Under the pieces are notes generated by a model that had not been told where the DNA came from, ran no database searches, and was given only the letters and a program-made list of their open reading frames with translations. Positions 23,361 to 35,899 of a stretch of DNA of 64,000 nt are shown one piece after another. The stretch is taken from contig NC_090439.1 of the NCBI RefSeq assembly GCF_031143425.1, forward strand, positions 637,671,465 through 637,735,464. The letters are read 5' to 3'. The translations under genes and the position numbers were made by a program. The stretch comes from Pleurodeles waltl (taxonomy: Eukaryota; Chordata; Amphibia; Caudata; Salamandridae). Numbering within the stretch: position 1 is the first letter of the stretch; every line of letters begins with the position of its first letter.

Positions 23361-26300
23361 TTGATTGGCTGTGAATCCCTTAATAAAACTTTAACGACCA
23401 TAACAAGTGCCACGGTCTTTAACACAGACAAACTGGACATTCAAATTCTGCAAAGTCTGGCAACCACTACTATGGCAATAGACAACAAGCTGGACAGACG
23501 GAACTTGCTCATTCGAAGAGCACAGGCTCATATAGAGGCTAACAGGGGTGTGGTAAATTAGGCAAGCTACTGTCAATCCAGTCCTATTTTGGACAAACTC
23601 CAGGAGTTGTCGATAATTATGTCGTCAAGAGTGACTGAATTAAAACAGGAGTCAAAACAGTGGCAAGAGGGCATGCAGCGTCCCCCTGGTCCACAAGGGC
23701 ATGAGGCAACTAATAAGCAGCAAGGAGAAGTGCCTGATGAAGCAGCACAGGTTTAGGAAAGTCCAGAATGGGCCTCAAGAGAAACAACGGAAAGCTTCAA
23801 TCAATCAATCAATCACGTAATTTATAAAGCACGCTACTCACCCGTCAGGGTCTCAAGGCGCTGGGAGGGGAGCTACTGGTCCAATAGCCATGTCTTGAGA
23901 CGTTTCCTTAAAGTCGGGAGGTCCTGGGTCTGGCGTAGGTGGAGCGGTAGGGAGTTTCAGGTCTTGGCAGCGAGGTGAGAGAAGGATCTTCCTCCGACGG
24001 TGGTGCGGCAAATGCGGGGGACCGAGGGGAGGGCGAGGCTGGCCGAGCGGAGCTGGCAGATGGGAGTGTGGAAGGTGAGTCTGTCGTTGAGGTAGGCCAG
24101 ACCTGTGTTGTGGAGGGCTTTGTGTGCGTGGGTGAGTAGTTTGAAGGTAATCCTCTTCGATATGGGTAGCCAGTGTAGGTCTCTGAGGTGGGCAGAAATG
24201 TTGTCACGGCGTGGGACGTCGAGGATGAGTCGGACAGAGGCGTTTTGGATACGTTGCATTTTCGTTTGTAGTTTGGCTGTGGTTTCTGCATTGAGTGCGT
24301 TGCCGTAGTCCAGTCGACTGCTGACCAGGGCGTGGGTGACTGTCTTTCTGGTTTCGACGGGAATCCACTTGAAAATCTTGCAGAGCATACAAAGGGTGTT
24401 GTAGCAGGAAGAGGAGACTGCGTTGACCTGCTGAGTCTTGCTGAGTCCAAGATGATTCCCAGGTTTCGTACATGTGTGGAGGGTGTGGGTGCGGCTCCTA
24501 GGGAGGCAGGCCACCAGGAGTCGTTCCAAGCGGAGGGGTTGCTGCCGAAGATGAGGATCTCTGTTTTGTCTGTGTTTAACTTGAGGCGGCTTGATTCCAT
24601 CCAGTTGGCGATGGCGTGAAGTCCATTGTGGAGGTTGTTTCTTGCGGTTGTAGTGTCTTTCGTGAGGGAGATGATCAGCTGGTTGTCGTCTGCGTAGGAT
24701 ACTATGTTGATGTGGTGGGATCGTGCGATGTTGGCGAGAGGAGCCATGTAAACGTTGAAGAGTGTTGGGCTGAGGGAGGTTGGTTTTGGAGGATTCGTAC
24801 AGGTAAGGCGGAAGGCGGACTCTCTGGGTTCTGCCGGAGAGGAATGAAGAGATCCAGTCGAGGGCCTTGCCGCGAATCCTGGCATTGTGGAGGCGTGTTC
24901 GAAGGGTGTGGTGACAAACGGTGTTGAAGGCTGCGGAGAGGTCCAGGAGGATGAGCGCTGCGGTTTCGCCTTCGTCGAGCATGGTCCTGATGTCATCTGT
25001 TGCAGCAATGAGTGCGGTCTTGGTGCTGTGGTTCTTGTGAAATCCAGATTGGGAGGTATTGAGCGCTTTGCTGTGTTCCAGGAAGCAGGATAGTTGGCTG
25101 TTCATGATTTTCTCACAACAAGGAGTAGAAAACAGAAGAAGGACCCTTCATTCCTGTTTTCTTAGGAAAAACAAAAAATGCCTAAGAAAAATGGGCAACA
25201 AACAATCTATGTGTCTGGAAAATAAATATCTACAACTCCGCAAAAACTGTAGAGACAGTGCCCCACGAGGGAAGCCCAAGCAAAAGAACAGTCAAAAACA
25301 GGACATGATAGAGAGTGCATTACCTGCTCAACTGGCAGACACCAAGAATCTACCCATATAAGGGCATATGCTGACCCCACAACTAGAAAACAAACCCCAA
25401 AGGCAGAATGCAGAGGCAGGAATAGATTCCTCCCGGGGTAGAGTTCTGGGGCCCTGGATATGATAACTGTATCGGATGAATCCAAAAAGTTGCGACAAAA
25501 TTAGCAAAGGATAAAAGCCCACCTGCAGTCGCTACCCCTTGAGACCACCACTCAGATATCACCATCTGGGACCCTGGGTGGAACTAAAGGAGACCAAAGA
25601 GCCATTACCACTATGGAAATGCATCCTCAATCAACAAGGGTGGTGCAGCCCTGCTAGATATGTCACTAGTGGGAATCTCATGAGGCCTTGTCTAGGTATT
25701 TGGCCCCGGGGCCCCGCAAGGGAATAAGAGGGCAGCTAAAAGGCCCCACTCCCACTGGAACTCTATTTCGGGCTCCAAGACACATGTGGCCCCTCCAGAA
25801 CATCAGTTCAGCGAGTACACTATAAATCCTGTGCTTATTGTGACAGGGCAAAAATTAGTCATTGATGCCACAATCACATCAACCTTAAGTGCTACACACG
25901 GCCAAAAGAATATATTCAACCACTCACCGCCTTTAAAAAAACAGGGGTGCTCATACCCTAATTTTCCATCCAACCTACAGATCTCAGGGTCCTTGGGATG
26001 TCCTCAACAGAGCTAACCTCATGAGAATCGGCAATGCTGTCCAAGGCTTGGAACAAGTAAACAGCTGAGACCTAAAATATGTAGCCTTCATAGCTCCAGG
26101 AAAAGGCTACCTAAACGAGAGCACATAAGTTTGCTTTAGTAATATGGAGATTGTGCAGCAACTGCTGTCCAAAGCTGAAGTAATCCAACACTGGGTAATA
26201 GAGCTTTCTCATCACAAAGTGTAAATGAAAAAAGTGACAGTGTCTTGAAAGCAAACTCCAGAGCAGCCAATAAGAGATCAGTCCGGCACCACACCAAGGG

Positions 26301-26480
26301 TGCATCTCCTGCCTCTGTTATGGGGCCAAAAGAATTCTCACTCTCCATTGCCCAGGGATATCCTGAGACAAGATACTGTAGGGAAATAGGCCTGCAAAAT
26401 GAGGGTGTCTGCAGGAGCGAATTTACTCACCTCCGGTCCTGACACACAACTGTTTTTTGGGGATGGAGCCACAATTAGCA
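23361..26480 (+). pseudogene. ORF1-like relic split by a CR1/L2 insertion
   Basis: Polar, Lys/Glu/Gln-rich pieces such as TTMAIDNKLDRRNLLIRRAQ (before 23,560) and the MSSRVTELKQESKQWQEGMQ-type text at about 23,620-23,680 look like a coiled-coil ORF1. They are followed, beyond the inserted element, by basic Gln/Lys-rich text at 25,140-25,360. I cannot name a domain. The assignment rests on position upstream of the ORF2 relic in the same orientation. Confidence 0.4.
23797..25109 (-). mobile_element. CR1/L2-group LINE, copy A (5'-truncated)
   Basis: Minus-strand copy of the RT and C-terminal part of a CR1/L2-group LINE. Its 3' end is at the left, marked by an atcaatcaatcaatca tail (23,797-23,814) and the ataaagcacgctactcaccc-type terminus. 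RT motif A reads ALILLDLSAAFNTVCHHTL, motif B GSSLSPTLFNVYMAPL and the catalytic box VSYADDNQLI. Two compensating frameshifts split the frame into overlapping open pieces of 366 and 382 codons (counted from non-AUG or AUG starts), so it is fairly young but broken. The tail motif TGATTGAT is shared with copies C and D. 5' truncation is normal for LINEs. Confidence 0.88.
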
Positions 26481-26517
26481 ATGCCAAAACAATCCTGATT
26501 CCCTGAAGTCCGTCCAA

Positions 26518-29500
26518 ATGCAAGCTTGTCAACAAAATCTAATCTCCTGGAACATTGCAAGGGCCAGTAAAATCACTCTAGATTTAAATCTCAAATCTTT
26601 TTTGAGAGACTTTAACATCATCTGTTTGCAGGAAACCTGGCAAGAAGCTGAAAATCTGCTAGCTGTGTTTCAAGAATTTGTAAGTCCGGCTGTAAAAGTA
26701 AAGTGTAAAGGGCACCCAAAAGGAGGCCTATCAATCTACATAACAAGCAAACCTTCAATGCAAGGAGTCTCGACCTGCAACTATCTCACATGTTAGCAGT
26801 GCTCATCGGAAATTGATTACTGGGGCGAACATCAATGACTATATAATCGTAAATATCTACATCAATTCCAATGTGGCCCACAAACAACTTCTCTTAAACA
26901 TAAGCGAAAATGAATTATTAACTTTAAGAGCCTCGAATGAAGATGCCTCCTGGCTCATCACAGGAGACTTCAATCTAAATCTGGCCAGTCATGGGAAAAG
27001 AATCATCAGAGAAGGTGCTCTAGATCAGAGTCTGGATATCCTGCTGCAAGTATCGCATTTCAGCATTTCAGGGACATGGCTAAATGTGATCATCCTCTCG
27101 TACGAGTTCCAGAGATGTTTGGGCTGAGGGCCCTTAATGGTCGATTCCTAAAGACTGTCCAATGAACCAGACTAACAAAACCGAAATCTTCATTCACCCT
27201 TGATTATACATTGCCTCTGTGGCTATCTTCAAGCACTTCCAGGATTTTTGCATAAAGGTGAGATGTGAAAGTGACCATCATCCACAAATAATGAAAATAG
27301 TGAACAACAATCACTATGTGGCGCATTTGCAAAAGATTGGCGAACAGGACCCTAGAAGCCATTTGTATCAAATAAGATGGCCTAATAGGTGCATGGAAAA
27401 ATATGAGATATGGAAAGCTAGCTTACCAACTGCTCAAGAGACATGGGTGGGCACAATCACCAACTGGGAGGCAATGTTGACATCTCTAAGGAACCAGTGG
27501 AGCCCCCACCAGCAGTCGATGGTCAGGCCGGCTCCGGGAAAAAAAAACGATGGTTCACGCAGGCCCTAGCGCAACAAAGGCAGCATCCTAAATAAAGCAG
27601 CCAGACTCCTAAAGAGGCCACACTCGGATAGCGACCACCTCTGCTCCTTTCAAGACCTAAAGAAGAAATATAAGAAGACATTATGGGATACAAAGCAGGC
27701 CCACATGAACCTGGACTAGGTCAAAATTGTGGAGGCTTGTAAAGAAAAGAACAGCAGGCCCCTGTGGTTCATTGTTGATCAACTGGAGGGAGGGGCCGCA
27801 GGAATACAAAGCATTATGGTGCCAGAGGAGAGGTGGATCGACCACATCTCTAAATTATGCCACAATGAGAAGGTGGCGGATTTAACTTCAACCTCATGCA
27901 GCGAGCCTGTCCCCTATCCTTTGAATAACTAAATACTGAGGGGCAACTTGGAATCTGCAGAAGTAGTAGGGTCCCTGGTCCCAATGCCTCTATGGGAACG
28001 CAGACAGCTACCGTATGATTGCTCTTCTTGATGTGGATGCAAACATTTTTTGCAGGTCTCCTGTTAGAAGAACTGAAAGACTGGGCAACTAATTTAAATC
28101 TAATACCCTTGAATTAAACTGGCTTCCGCCCCTCGTCGGACAATCTACTAGCTCTAACTATGCTAGCTGAAAAATACACAAAAAATAAACTGGCCTTGTT
28201 TTCCTGCTTTGTGGACTTATCCAAAGCTTTTGATTCAGTAGACTGGCACAGGCCTATAGGAGAATCACTGCTAACATCCAGATAGACAGAGGTATTAAGC
28301 AAGGCTCTGTGCTAGCCCCGGTGCTATTTAACTTATACCTGGCAGATCTGTGCACACAGTTGAATACCTCCGGTTCCCATCCTCCCAAATTGGGCCAACA
28401 ATTAACTTCATTATTATATGCAGATGACATTGTCCTATTTAATCTTTAAGGCACTGGTCTCCAAAAGGTGGTAAATACTTTCCATCAGTATTGTAAGACA
28501 AATGAGCTGCCTGTGAATCTAGAGAAAACCAAGGGAGTCATCTTTGACAAGCGTGTAATCAAGGAAAAAGGGAATGGCCACTGGGCAAAAGCGGTAGTTA
28601 TAAATACCTCGGCTTTTGGTTGCAGGAGGGCTGGTCTCACTGCCCGCACTTAAACACCTTGAACGCAAGGATGGCGTCCCAACTCGCATCCGTACAAGCC
28701 CTGCCTACGTAATTGCAAAGTCCAACCTGGAGTCCACTCCTTATCGTGATAAAGACAAAGTTTCTGCCCATTCTGGCACATGGTCTGGAAATTGTCCCTG
28801 GCAGGTTTGACAATTTTTTAAACACTGCACAAAGCAAAGTCTTTTGCCACCTTTTTTCTTTGCCCTATGGCTCCTTTCCATCGTGAATACATTTTTTAAT
28901 TTGGTCTACAAGAGCAAGCACTGGTACAAGATGGGGGCGCTCCTCAAATATGCTTCCCTGCTAAGACGGGCTACACTAAATTCATTGAAGGCGCTGATTT
29001 GGAAAGAAATTGGCCTTAACACACCAGAGGTCTCCAACATGGTCAGCGAGAATAGCAGTGTCAGTGAAGCATTTGCAGGCAGAAGTTCTTTGGCAAAAAA
29101 ACATTACTGCACAAACTTTTGAAACAATTACTGATAAAAACAAATTGAGCAGCTTCATGGAATAAATATAAAGATGAGAGTTCAACCCATGGTCTCATTC
29201 ATAAATGACTACTGACACTTATAAGGCACCGGTTGCCCAGTCATATATGGCTACATTATTTAAAAAAAAAAAAACTCTTTAAAAATAATGGTGCTCCTTG
29301 CTAGACTTGGCCTACTTCCTTTGCCAGATGCAGCTCCAAAATGATTTAACCTTCAAACAGCAGGAGATGTAGGCTCTGTGCATACCCACAGGAGGACTGG
29401 TTACATATTCTTTGTCCTGCACTGTTAGCTTGGCGAAAAACATCTTTAACGCCAATGGCATTAGATCATGCCATCATACAATTCTGTTTTGTCTTAAAGG

Positions 29501-29692
29501 GTTGACATCACAACATATGGCATGTTTGTCTAAATTCATGTACAAAATTGATTACCTCCTTACGCATGCGACAAAGAACCAAGACGGACGACCGAGCTCA
29601 CCATTCTAACTATGCTCATTTTGTTTTAAATTATGCTGCTGCTCAAGTACCTCGCAATATGAGCAACCGGCACAGGATTTTATTGTGTAACT
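26518..29692 (+). pseudogene. Non-LTR ORF2 relic: endonuclease and reverse transcriptase
   Basis: The endonuclease domain is visible as NLISWNIARASKITLDLNLK and then FNIICLQETWQEAENL (26,540-26,660), with the catalytic GDFNLNLASHGKR segment at about 26,964. The RT gives FVDLSKAFDSVDW as motif A (about 28,208-28,247), IKQGSVLAPVLFNLYLADL as motif B (about 28,295) and LLYADDIVLFN as the catalytic box (about 28,411-28,443), across frames. RRCRLCAYPQEDWLHILCPA (about 29,363) is the Cys/His-rich tail. Stops are numerous. The clade is not certain (CR1-, I- or jockey-like are possible). The catalytic YADD is retained although the gene is dead. Confidence 0.8.
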
Positions 29693-29714
29693 GACTTATT
29701 CTTGTCAGCTAGAC

Positions 29715-29931
29715 CAGTGGTTCCCAACCTTTTGACTTCTGTGGACCCCCATTTTATCAATACTGGAGCCCAGGGACCCCCACTGAATAATTATTGGAAC
29801 ACGGGGACCCCCAAGGAGTCATTACTGATAGCTGGGACCTAATATTATTAAATTTTTTAGGCAGCCACGGACCCCCTGAGAAGGCTTCGCGGACCCCCAG
29901 GGGTCCCCGGCCCACAGGTTGGGAACCACTG
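29715..29931. mobile_element. hAT-type MITE (217 bp) with perfect 8-bp target-site duplication
   Basis: Terminal inverted repeats are cagtggttcccaacct at the left and aggttgggaaccactg at the right, perfect over 16 bases. They are flanked by identical agctagac duplications (29,707-29,714 and 29,932-29,939). The interior has repeated ggaccccc words on both strands and no coding capacity. Eight-base duplications and CAGTGGTTCCCAACC ends are typical of a widespread class of hAT MITEs. It is too short to encode transposase and was moved in trans. Confidence 0.95.
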
Positions 29932-29939
29932 AGCTAGAC

Positions 29940-31039
29940 TGTTGAGTAGGTACAACAAAACAGTAAGTTGTTTGACACAGGACCTTAATTGTCGGTACGG
30001 AGCCCCATGATGACACCCATTGCAGAACTTGCACTGAGTTGCCATGATATGGCTGGTTTTAAATTCTTTCGCTTTTACTACCTATTGTGGAATTTGGTGT
30101 TTTAGATGCTAATGCCCCTTTTAACCTCCTTTGAGTGCAATGATTTTTTTTTTTAAAGTATACAGTAAATAAATGAACAGCACGGTATACATTCATGATC
30201 CTCAGACATCAGCAAAAGTGGGAAACAGGGCTGGGTCTGGTTCACAAACCAACATGCTCCTGTTGTTTTATAGTTCACATCACCCCAACACTGATTGCTG
30301 CCAAAGGGACCTTGGAGCTTTAAACGGGGGCCAGATTTTCAATTAAATGTACAAATTAAAATGACAAAACGTTAATTTCAACAGAATTAAACTGTGGGCC
30401 TAATCCAATGTAAAAATGCAAGGTTGGGTCTCACGTTTTTCATTGTATCCATGCCGTAGGCGCGAATAGGCCAAAGATGGAACAGGGAGACATTTTATGA
30501 TTTATATTTGTTTTTGAGCACGTCCTCTGTTTTTTGTGTGCTGTGCATACTTCTGTATGGAAAAAGATCCAGATTTAATGAACAGTGCTGGCTAAAAACG
30601 TAATGATTTGCTGATCGTTGTAAAGGATAACCTCTGAAATTTGTGGACTTTCAAAATATGTAACCTGAGAGCACATCAACACACCCACAGTGCAGGGAAC
30701 AACTTGTACCAGCAATCATCAATAGCAACACATCTGAATAAGCTGAGAAAAATGTGCAGTCGCACAGACTGCTTTAATAAAAAGCTAAAATTGCAAATAA
30801 ATAAGAAATAAATAAAATGGACACTGATAAAGACATTAATCAGCATTTGGTCTGCGCTCCATCGAAGGGACACACACATGAAGAATATGGGCAAGCACTG
30901 AGTAGTGAGAAGCAAAAAAGTGGGAGTGGCGATGAAGCTGACCGTTGACTTTAAGCCTTTTAATTTAGGGTGACAAAAGATCTTGAAAAGATTGCACATG
31001 CACTCTCTCGGGGAGACCGAACAATAAATGCATTGGGGT
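29940..31039. other. Unassigned sequence
   Basis: No coding or element signature is seen. There is a T-run at 30,144-30,155, and the rest is AT-rich unique-looking sequence. The minus-strand open frames here carry no recognisable motif. Confidence 0.4.
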
Positions 31040-31600
31040 AATACTGATCAGTAGCACAGATATTGATTGGTAGAGGAAAATAAGAATAGGCAGGAAACGA
31101 GAGAAAAGTGAGTAGATAAACATAATATAGAGAGCTATGAAAGCAAAGATTTGTGAAGCAGCAGAGTAATGACGGATAAAACAAGTTGAACAGTGAGCAA
31201 GAGCAGATACTCAATTGTACCTCCTTATTTCATGCTCTCTTTGTTTACTTTCCCCTTCTCTATTTCGCAGTACTCCCTTGCCCTGCCTTTAATCTCTACC
31301 TGCTCTCGCCCACATTGCTCAAACTGTTATACAAGAAAGGGAGTAAAGAGAGGGAAAGAAGGGGAAAGTAAACGGAGGTGGAGCATGAGAGTAAAGAGGT
31401 ACAACACAGAAAGTTAAGATAGTTTTAGCTGGGGATGTAAAAAAGGGTGAAAGAGGGTAAAGATGGGCAGAACGAGGGAGTAATGCGTCTAGGTGTAGGA
31501 GTAATGATTGTTGGTAGATGAGCAAAGATACTAAGTACAGCAGGTAGTAAAGGTGGGTAAAGGGAGGGAGTTATGTTGTTGCTATGTTATGCAGAATTGT
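31040..31600 (+). repeat. Purine-rich minisatellite with an internal strand-switched block
   Basis: It is related to the array at 8,540-9,370 (aagggagtaaagag, gtaaagatgggcag, gagggagtaatg). Between about 31,205 and 31,325 the + strand is instead pyrimidine-rich (ttactttccccttctctatt, tactcccttgccctgccttt), as if part of the array had been inverted. It is non-coding. Confidence 0.65.
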
Positions 31601-31609
31601 AAAGCACAC

Positions 31610-32730
31610 TGTCACCCAGGAGGACATTCTGGCGCTAAGAAGGTGTGAGTCTAGCCAAACCTAGGGCCTAGTGGGGCTACTCGAAAATCCAGGCTTTCTC
31701 CTTCTTGCAGAATTCCAGAAGTGAGGAGGAGTCTCTTTTGTGTAGTGGCAGGTCGTTCCATGCTATAGGAGCGATTTAGGATAAGGCTCGACCACCGGAC
31801 TGGATTTTCTGCATGCTGGGACAATGTTATGTAGTGCCTTTAAAGTGTGGATGAGAAGTTTGAAATATGCTCGTTTGTGGATCGGGAGGTAGTGGCTCTC
31901 CTTCAGGTTTGGTGTGATGCAAGTGCAGCATGGCAGATTGAGTGAGTCTGGCCACAGAGTACTGAATGGTCTGCACCCTTCCAGTGTTTTCTTTATTTCC
32001 CATGTGTTCCGCATAGAGGGTATTCCCATAGTTTTGCTTGCTTGCGACAAAGGCATTTTCCCAGTTTTTGTTGGGGTACTGATTGGGAGCCATTTGAAAA
32101 TCTTCCTCTGAGCTTCAGGATATGGAAGCATGAGGTGGTGATGGCGTTGACTTGGGTGGTCATATGGAGTTTGCTGTTGACCATCCGAAGTTTCTTGGTG
32201 TTGTCTGGCCTAGCTCTGTTGGCTGCCATTTGGTGTACCATGGTGAAGTGCTCTTTCCAAAGATCACAATAGTAGTCTTGGTAGTGTTCAGCTTCAGACA
32301 ACTTCTGATGATTGTCTTCATCCAGTAGACCGTTTCAGTCATGCAGGCATTGAACTTGATCATTGCACTTGTCATATTCTCTTTGAGGCTGAGAATGTGT
32401 CTTGTCGGCATAGGAGAGGATGTTGGTGCCATGAGTGTAGGAGATGCTTCCTAGAGGGATCATCTATGCGTTAAAGAGGGTTGGGCTCAAGGAAGAGCCT
32501 TGCAGAAATCCGCCGATGAGGTCGCGGGCATCTTGGGTGTACTTTGCCATACGGATTAACTAGATCCTTCCAGGCAGGAAGGAGCAGATACATTGGAGTG
32601 CGTGTCCTTGATTCCAGTGTTGTGTAGGCGTTGGATGAGGATGTAGTGGACCACCATGTCAGATTCTGCAGAGTGGTCCAGAAGGATGAAGCTGCTGTGT
32701 CTCCTCCGTCCAGAGTAATGCAAATGTCAT
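31610..32730 (-). mobile_element. CR1/L2-group LINE, copy B, 3' part
   Basis: Minus-strand relic. Pieces of the C-terminal region can be read in shifted frames, such as KIFKWLPISTPTKTGK, and DDICITLDGGDTAAS from the RT start near 32,690-32,730. Its 5' continuation lies at 34,521-34,870, beyond an inserted + strand copy. It is heavily mutated and lacks the clean TGAT tail of copies A, C and D. Confidence 0.75.
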
Positions 32731-34520
32731 CCACATCCACAAACATCCCACCCTCCCAAGCCCTCTGCGACAACCTCACCACTTTCCTCCACTGAAAGAT
32801 CTAGGACATCTGACCTGATTTACAACCCAGGACCCACCCACCCCACCCACTGCCACCGCACCCAAAGACTCCACCACCCTGCCAACCCTCCACCATTGGA
32901 CCCCCCCTCTCCTCAGAACACACACTCAAGATCATGAAATCAATCCACTCTGGGGCACTCTCGGACCGTTGCCCCGACCCCATCTTCAACTGAGCCGGCA
33001 CCACCATCACCCCAAACTGTGCCACACCATCAACTGCTCCATCGAGTCCGTCACCTTCCTGGAAGATTGGAAATATGCGGAGATCAACCCTCTATTGAAG
33101 AAGCCCTCCTTCAAACTGACGGACCTGAAAAACTACAGAACCATCTTACTGCTCCCCTACCCAGCCATAGCAACTAGAAAGCCATCTACACCCAGCTCAC
33201 CAAATTCATCGAGACCAACCACATCCTGGACCTCTCCCAATCCAGATTCAGGAGCAACCATAGCACCGAGACCGCACTCCTCGCAGCCACGAATGACATC
33301 TGCACCCTCCTCCACTGCAGTGGAACAGCAGCCCTCATCTTCTTGGACCACTCCGCTGCCTTTGACACGGTCTCCCACTGCACCCTGTGCACCAGGCTAC
33401 ATAACACCAGCATCCTCGCCAAAGCCCTTGAGTGGACCTGCTCCTTCCTCACCAGCCAAACCCAGAGGGTCAGGCTCCCACCATTCACATAAAAACCAAC
33501 GGAGAACAGCTGCGGAGTCCCCCAGGGCTCCTCTCTGAGCCCCACCCTCTTCAATATCTACATGACCCCACTCGCTAACATTGTCATACTCCATGGTCTC
33601 AACATCATCTCCTACGCTGACAACACCCAGCTGATTCTCTCCCTCTCTGACGAACCATCAACAGCCAAGAACAACTTCCACAACTGAATGAAGGCAGTCA
33701 CCGCCTGGATGAAAGACAACTGTCTCAAGCTCAACTCTGACAAAATTGAGGTCCTCATCCTGGGCTCCACCCCTCCGCCTGGTATGACTCCTTCTGGCCC
33801 GCAGCTCTTGCCCCCACACCCCTCCCACCAACCACATGCACAACCTCGGCATCATCCTCAACTCCTCACGCTCAATGGCCTACCAAGGCAACGCCGTCTC
33901 ATCATCCTGCTTCCACACGCTTCTCCTGCTCTGAACAATCTTAAAATTGATCCCTGTCGAGGTAAGAAGAACAGTCACCCAAGCACTTGTCAGCAGCAAG
34001 CTTGACTATGGCAACGCACTCTATGCTGGCATCAACCAGAAACTCCAAACAGGACTCCAGAGAATCCAGAATGCCACCGCTAGGCTCATTCTGGACATCC
34101 CTTGCCACAACCACATCTCTGCACACCTAAGAGACCTCCACTGGCTACTGGTCAACAAAAGAATCACCTTCAAGCTCCTTTACAAGGCCGTACACAACAT
34201 CAGACCAGTGTCCCTCACCAATCGCCTCTCCTTCTACACTCCCACCAGTCGGCTCTGCCCAGCTGGATCTCGCCTCCACCTCACGGATCAGTAAGAACTC
34301 GGCTGAGGAAGATCCTGCTCCTACCTCGCTGCGCAGACCTGGAACACGCTGCTTCTCCACTTAGGCAACCCCCCTCGCTGATCCATTTCAGGAAGGACCT
34401 CGAGACCTGGCTCTTCGACTGATCCGCATCCTACCACCCCTCCCCCCCCCCCCCCCCCCCCAACGCCTTGAGACCCTCCGGGTCATAAGCTTCGCTCTAT
34501 AAATACCTGCTTGATTGATT
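32731..34520 (+). mobile_element. CR1/L2-group LINE, copy C, inserted in copy B
   Basis: A + strand copy running from mid-ORF2 to a 3' terminus ending ctataaatacctgcttgattgatt (34,497-34,520). RT pieces include ESVTFLEDWKYAEINPLLKK (about 33,047), the QGSSLSPTLFNIYMTPLAN block (about 33,520) and ISYADNTQLIL (about 33,608), where the second catalytic aspartate is Asn. The C-terminal part reads ALVSSKLDYGNALYAGINQK and HLRDLHWLLVNKRITFKLL (33,980-34,190). A run of 20 C bases (34,442-34,461) lies just before the terminus. Left and right neighbours are the two halves of copy B. Confidence 0.85.
34442..34461 (+). repeat. Poly(C) tract, 20 bases
   Basis: An uninterrupted run of C in the 3' region of CR1/L2 copy C. 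It is likely to be length-variable and may be difficult to sequence exactly. Confidence 0.95.
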
Positions 34521-34870
34521 CTGTAGGAGCAATGAGGGCTATTTCTGTGCTGTGGTTGGGTCTGAGCCCAGACTGAGTGGTGTAGAGGGTTTGGTGGGCG
34601 TCGAGGTATTCAGTTGAGGCATCTGTTGATGGTTTTCTTTAAGACACTGGCTGGGAATGGTAGCAGGGAGATCGATCTGTAGCTGGCGAGTGTTGAGGGG
34701 TCCCTGGAGGGTTTTTCCAGCAATGTGAAAAGAGTTATGCGTTTCCAGGCATCTTGCAAGGTCGCGGAAGAGGGGGAGGTGTTCAGAATGGGTGTGCATG
34801 TGGCACTGATGGGTTGCAGTACTCTTGAGTAGACGTGGTGGGGGCATGGTTAGATGGGAGAAGTAAAATA
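34521..34870 (-). mobile_element. CR1/L2-group LINE, copy B, 5' part
   Basis: Continuation of copy B on the minus strand after the inserted copy C. The minus-strand text corresponding to SGLRPNHSTEIALIAPT (about 34,521-34,575) is the RT segment that precedes the DDICITLDGG segment found at 32,690-32,730. Together they fix the insertion point to within a few bases. Confidence 0.72.
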
Positions 34871-35899
34871 GGAGAAGCAATGGGAGTGTGATGCTGAATA
34901 CAAAATAATAAAATTAAAAAGTCTATCCTCAGGTCAGCATTGGAAGGATAGAGTTCATCCAGTTAGAACACAGTGAGACAGAAACGGTCCTGTGCAGGAC
35001 AGACAAAAGAAGAGGGAGGAAATCCATCAAGTCAACAGGAGACAATTGAAATGGGCAACAAAGCCATCCAGTCACGATCAAGGGGTCAAAGCACACGTGG
35101 TGTATTATTAGAAGGAATAGTTCTGCCTACAAAGTGTCTGTAGCAGAGACCTACAAAATATTGGGCCACCACAAATATAAAAAATATTGTCCCCACTTTT
35201 TGAGTCTAGTGGATTTATCCTACGTGAGTAGGGCCGAAGTGTACGGCATGACTGAATGCCAGGCTCTGACGTCTGAGCACATTGGCACTGCCAACGGCAT
35301 TACTCAAGGATTCTTGTGGCGGTTAGGCATTCTGTTAGAGCCCTGACTGTAGTTCATACCCTCTGCCCAGAGTTATGTAGGCAGTGCCAAAGTAGGTTCT
35401 GGCCCTGGTACCCTTTACTCCTTGGAGCAGTGTCAGAATAAAAGCATAACTACACCGGCACAGTTTAAGTGGTCTATGTCAGGACCAGGCTGAAAGGCAG
35501 TCCCTCTACCCACACCCTACTAGGTACAGCCCTAGCTTCAGCCTAATAAAGTTTGTCCACAGTTTCCTTGAGCTTTTTTAGTTTTCTCTTCAGCGATGTT
35601 AATGGTGATGCGCTATGCCTGGTCTGTGATGACTTGTCGTGTCACTGTAACTTCTTTGAGGTCATGAGTAGTGTAGTGGGGAGGAAAATGTTAAGGTTGC
35701 ACAGTTAAGTTACCTGACAAATGTCGTGAATTCGTAGGTCTGACCTTATGTGATCAATTTGAGAAGTACTACTAAAGAGGGACTTTGGCTCATCCTACAT
35801 GTTGATTCCCTTACTAACGCTATCTGGGCAGACGTATGCTTCTGGTGACAGTGGTTATTTTAGACTTTGACTTTTGAAGAGCTAACGCTTGGGACGGTA
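34871..35899. other. Unassigned sequence
   Basis: No motif-bearing frame and no recognised repeat. It probably lies upstream of, or within, an intron of MRPL15, but no upstream exon of that gene was found here. Confidence 0.4.

Larger units (their letters stand above)
22560..29692 (+). mobile_element. Decayed two-ORF non-LTR retrotransposon, interrupted by a CR1/L2 copy
   Basis: ORF1-like sequence is seen before 23,796 and after 25,110. A complete but decayed ORF2 (endonuclease, RT, C-terminal Cys/His-rich part) follows at 26,518-29,692. The reverse-oriented CR1/L2 copy at 23,797-25,109 sits inside the ORF1 region. The 5' boundary is uncertain. Stops and frameshifts are common. The element ends just before a 217-bp hAT transposon. 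Confidence 0.65.

Noticed and set aside
24105..25093. Plus-strand open frames over CR1/L2 copy A
   Set aside because: They are antisense shadows of the RT gene read on the minus strand.
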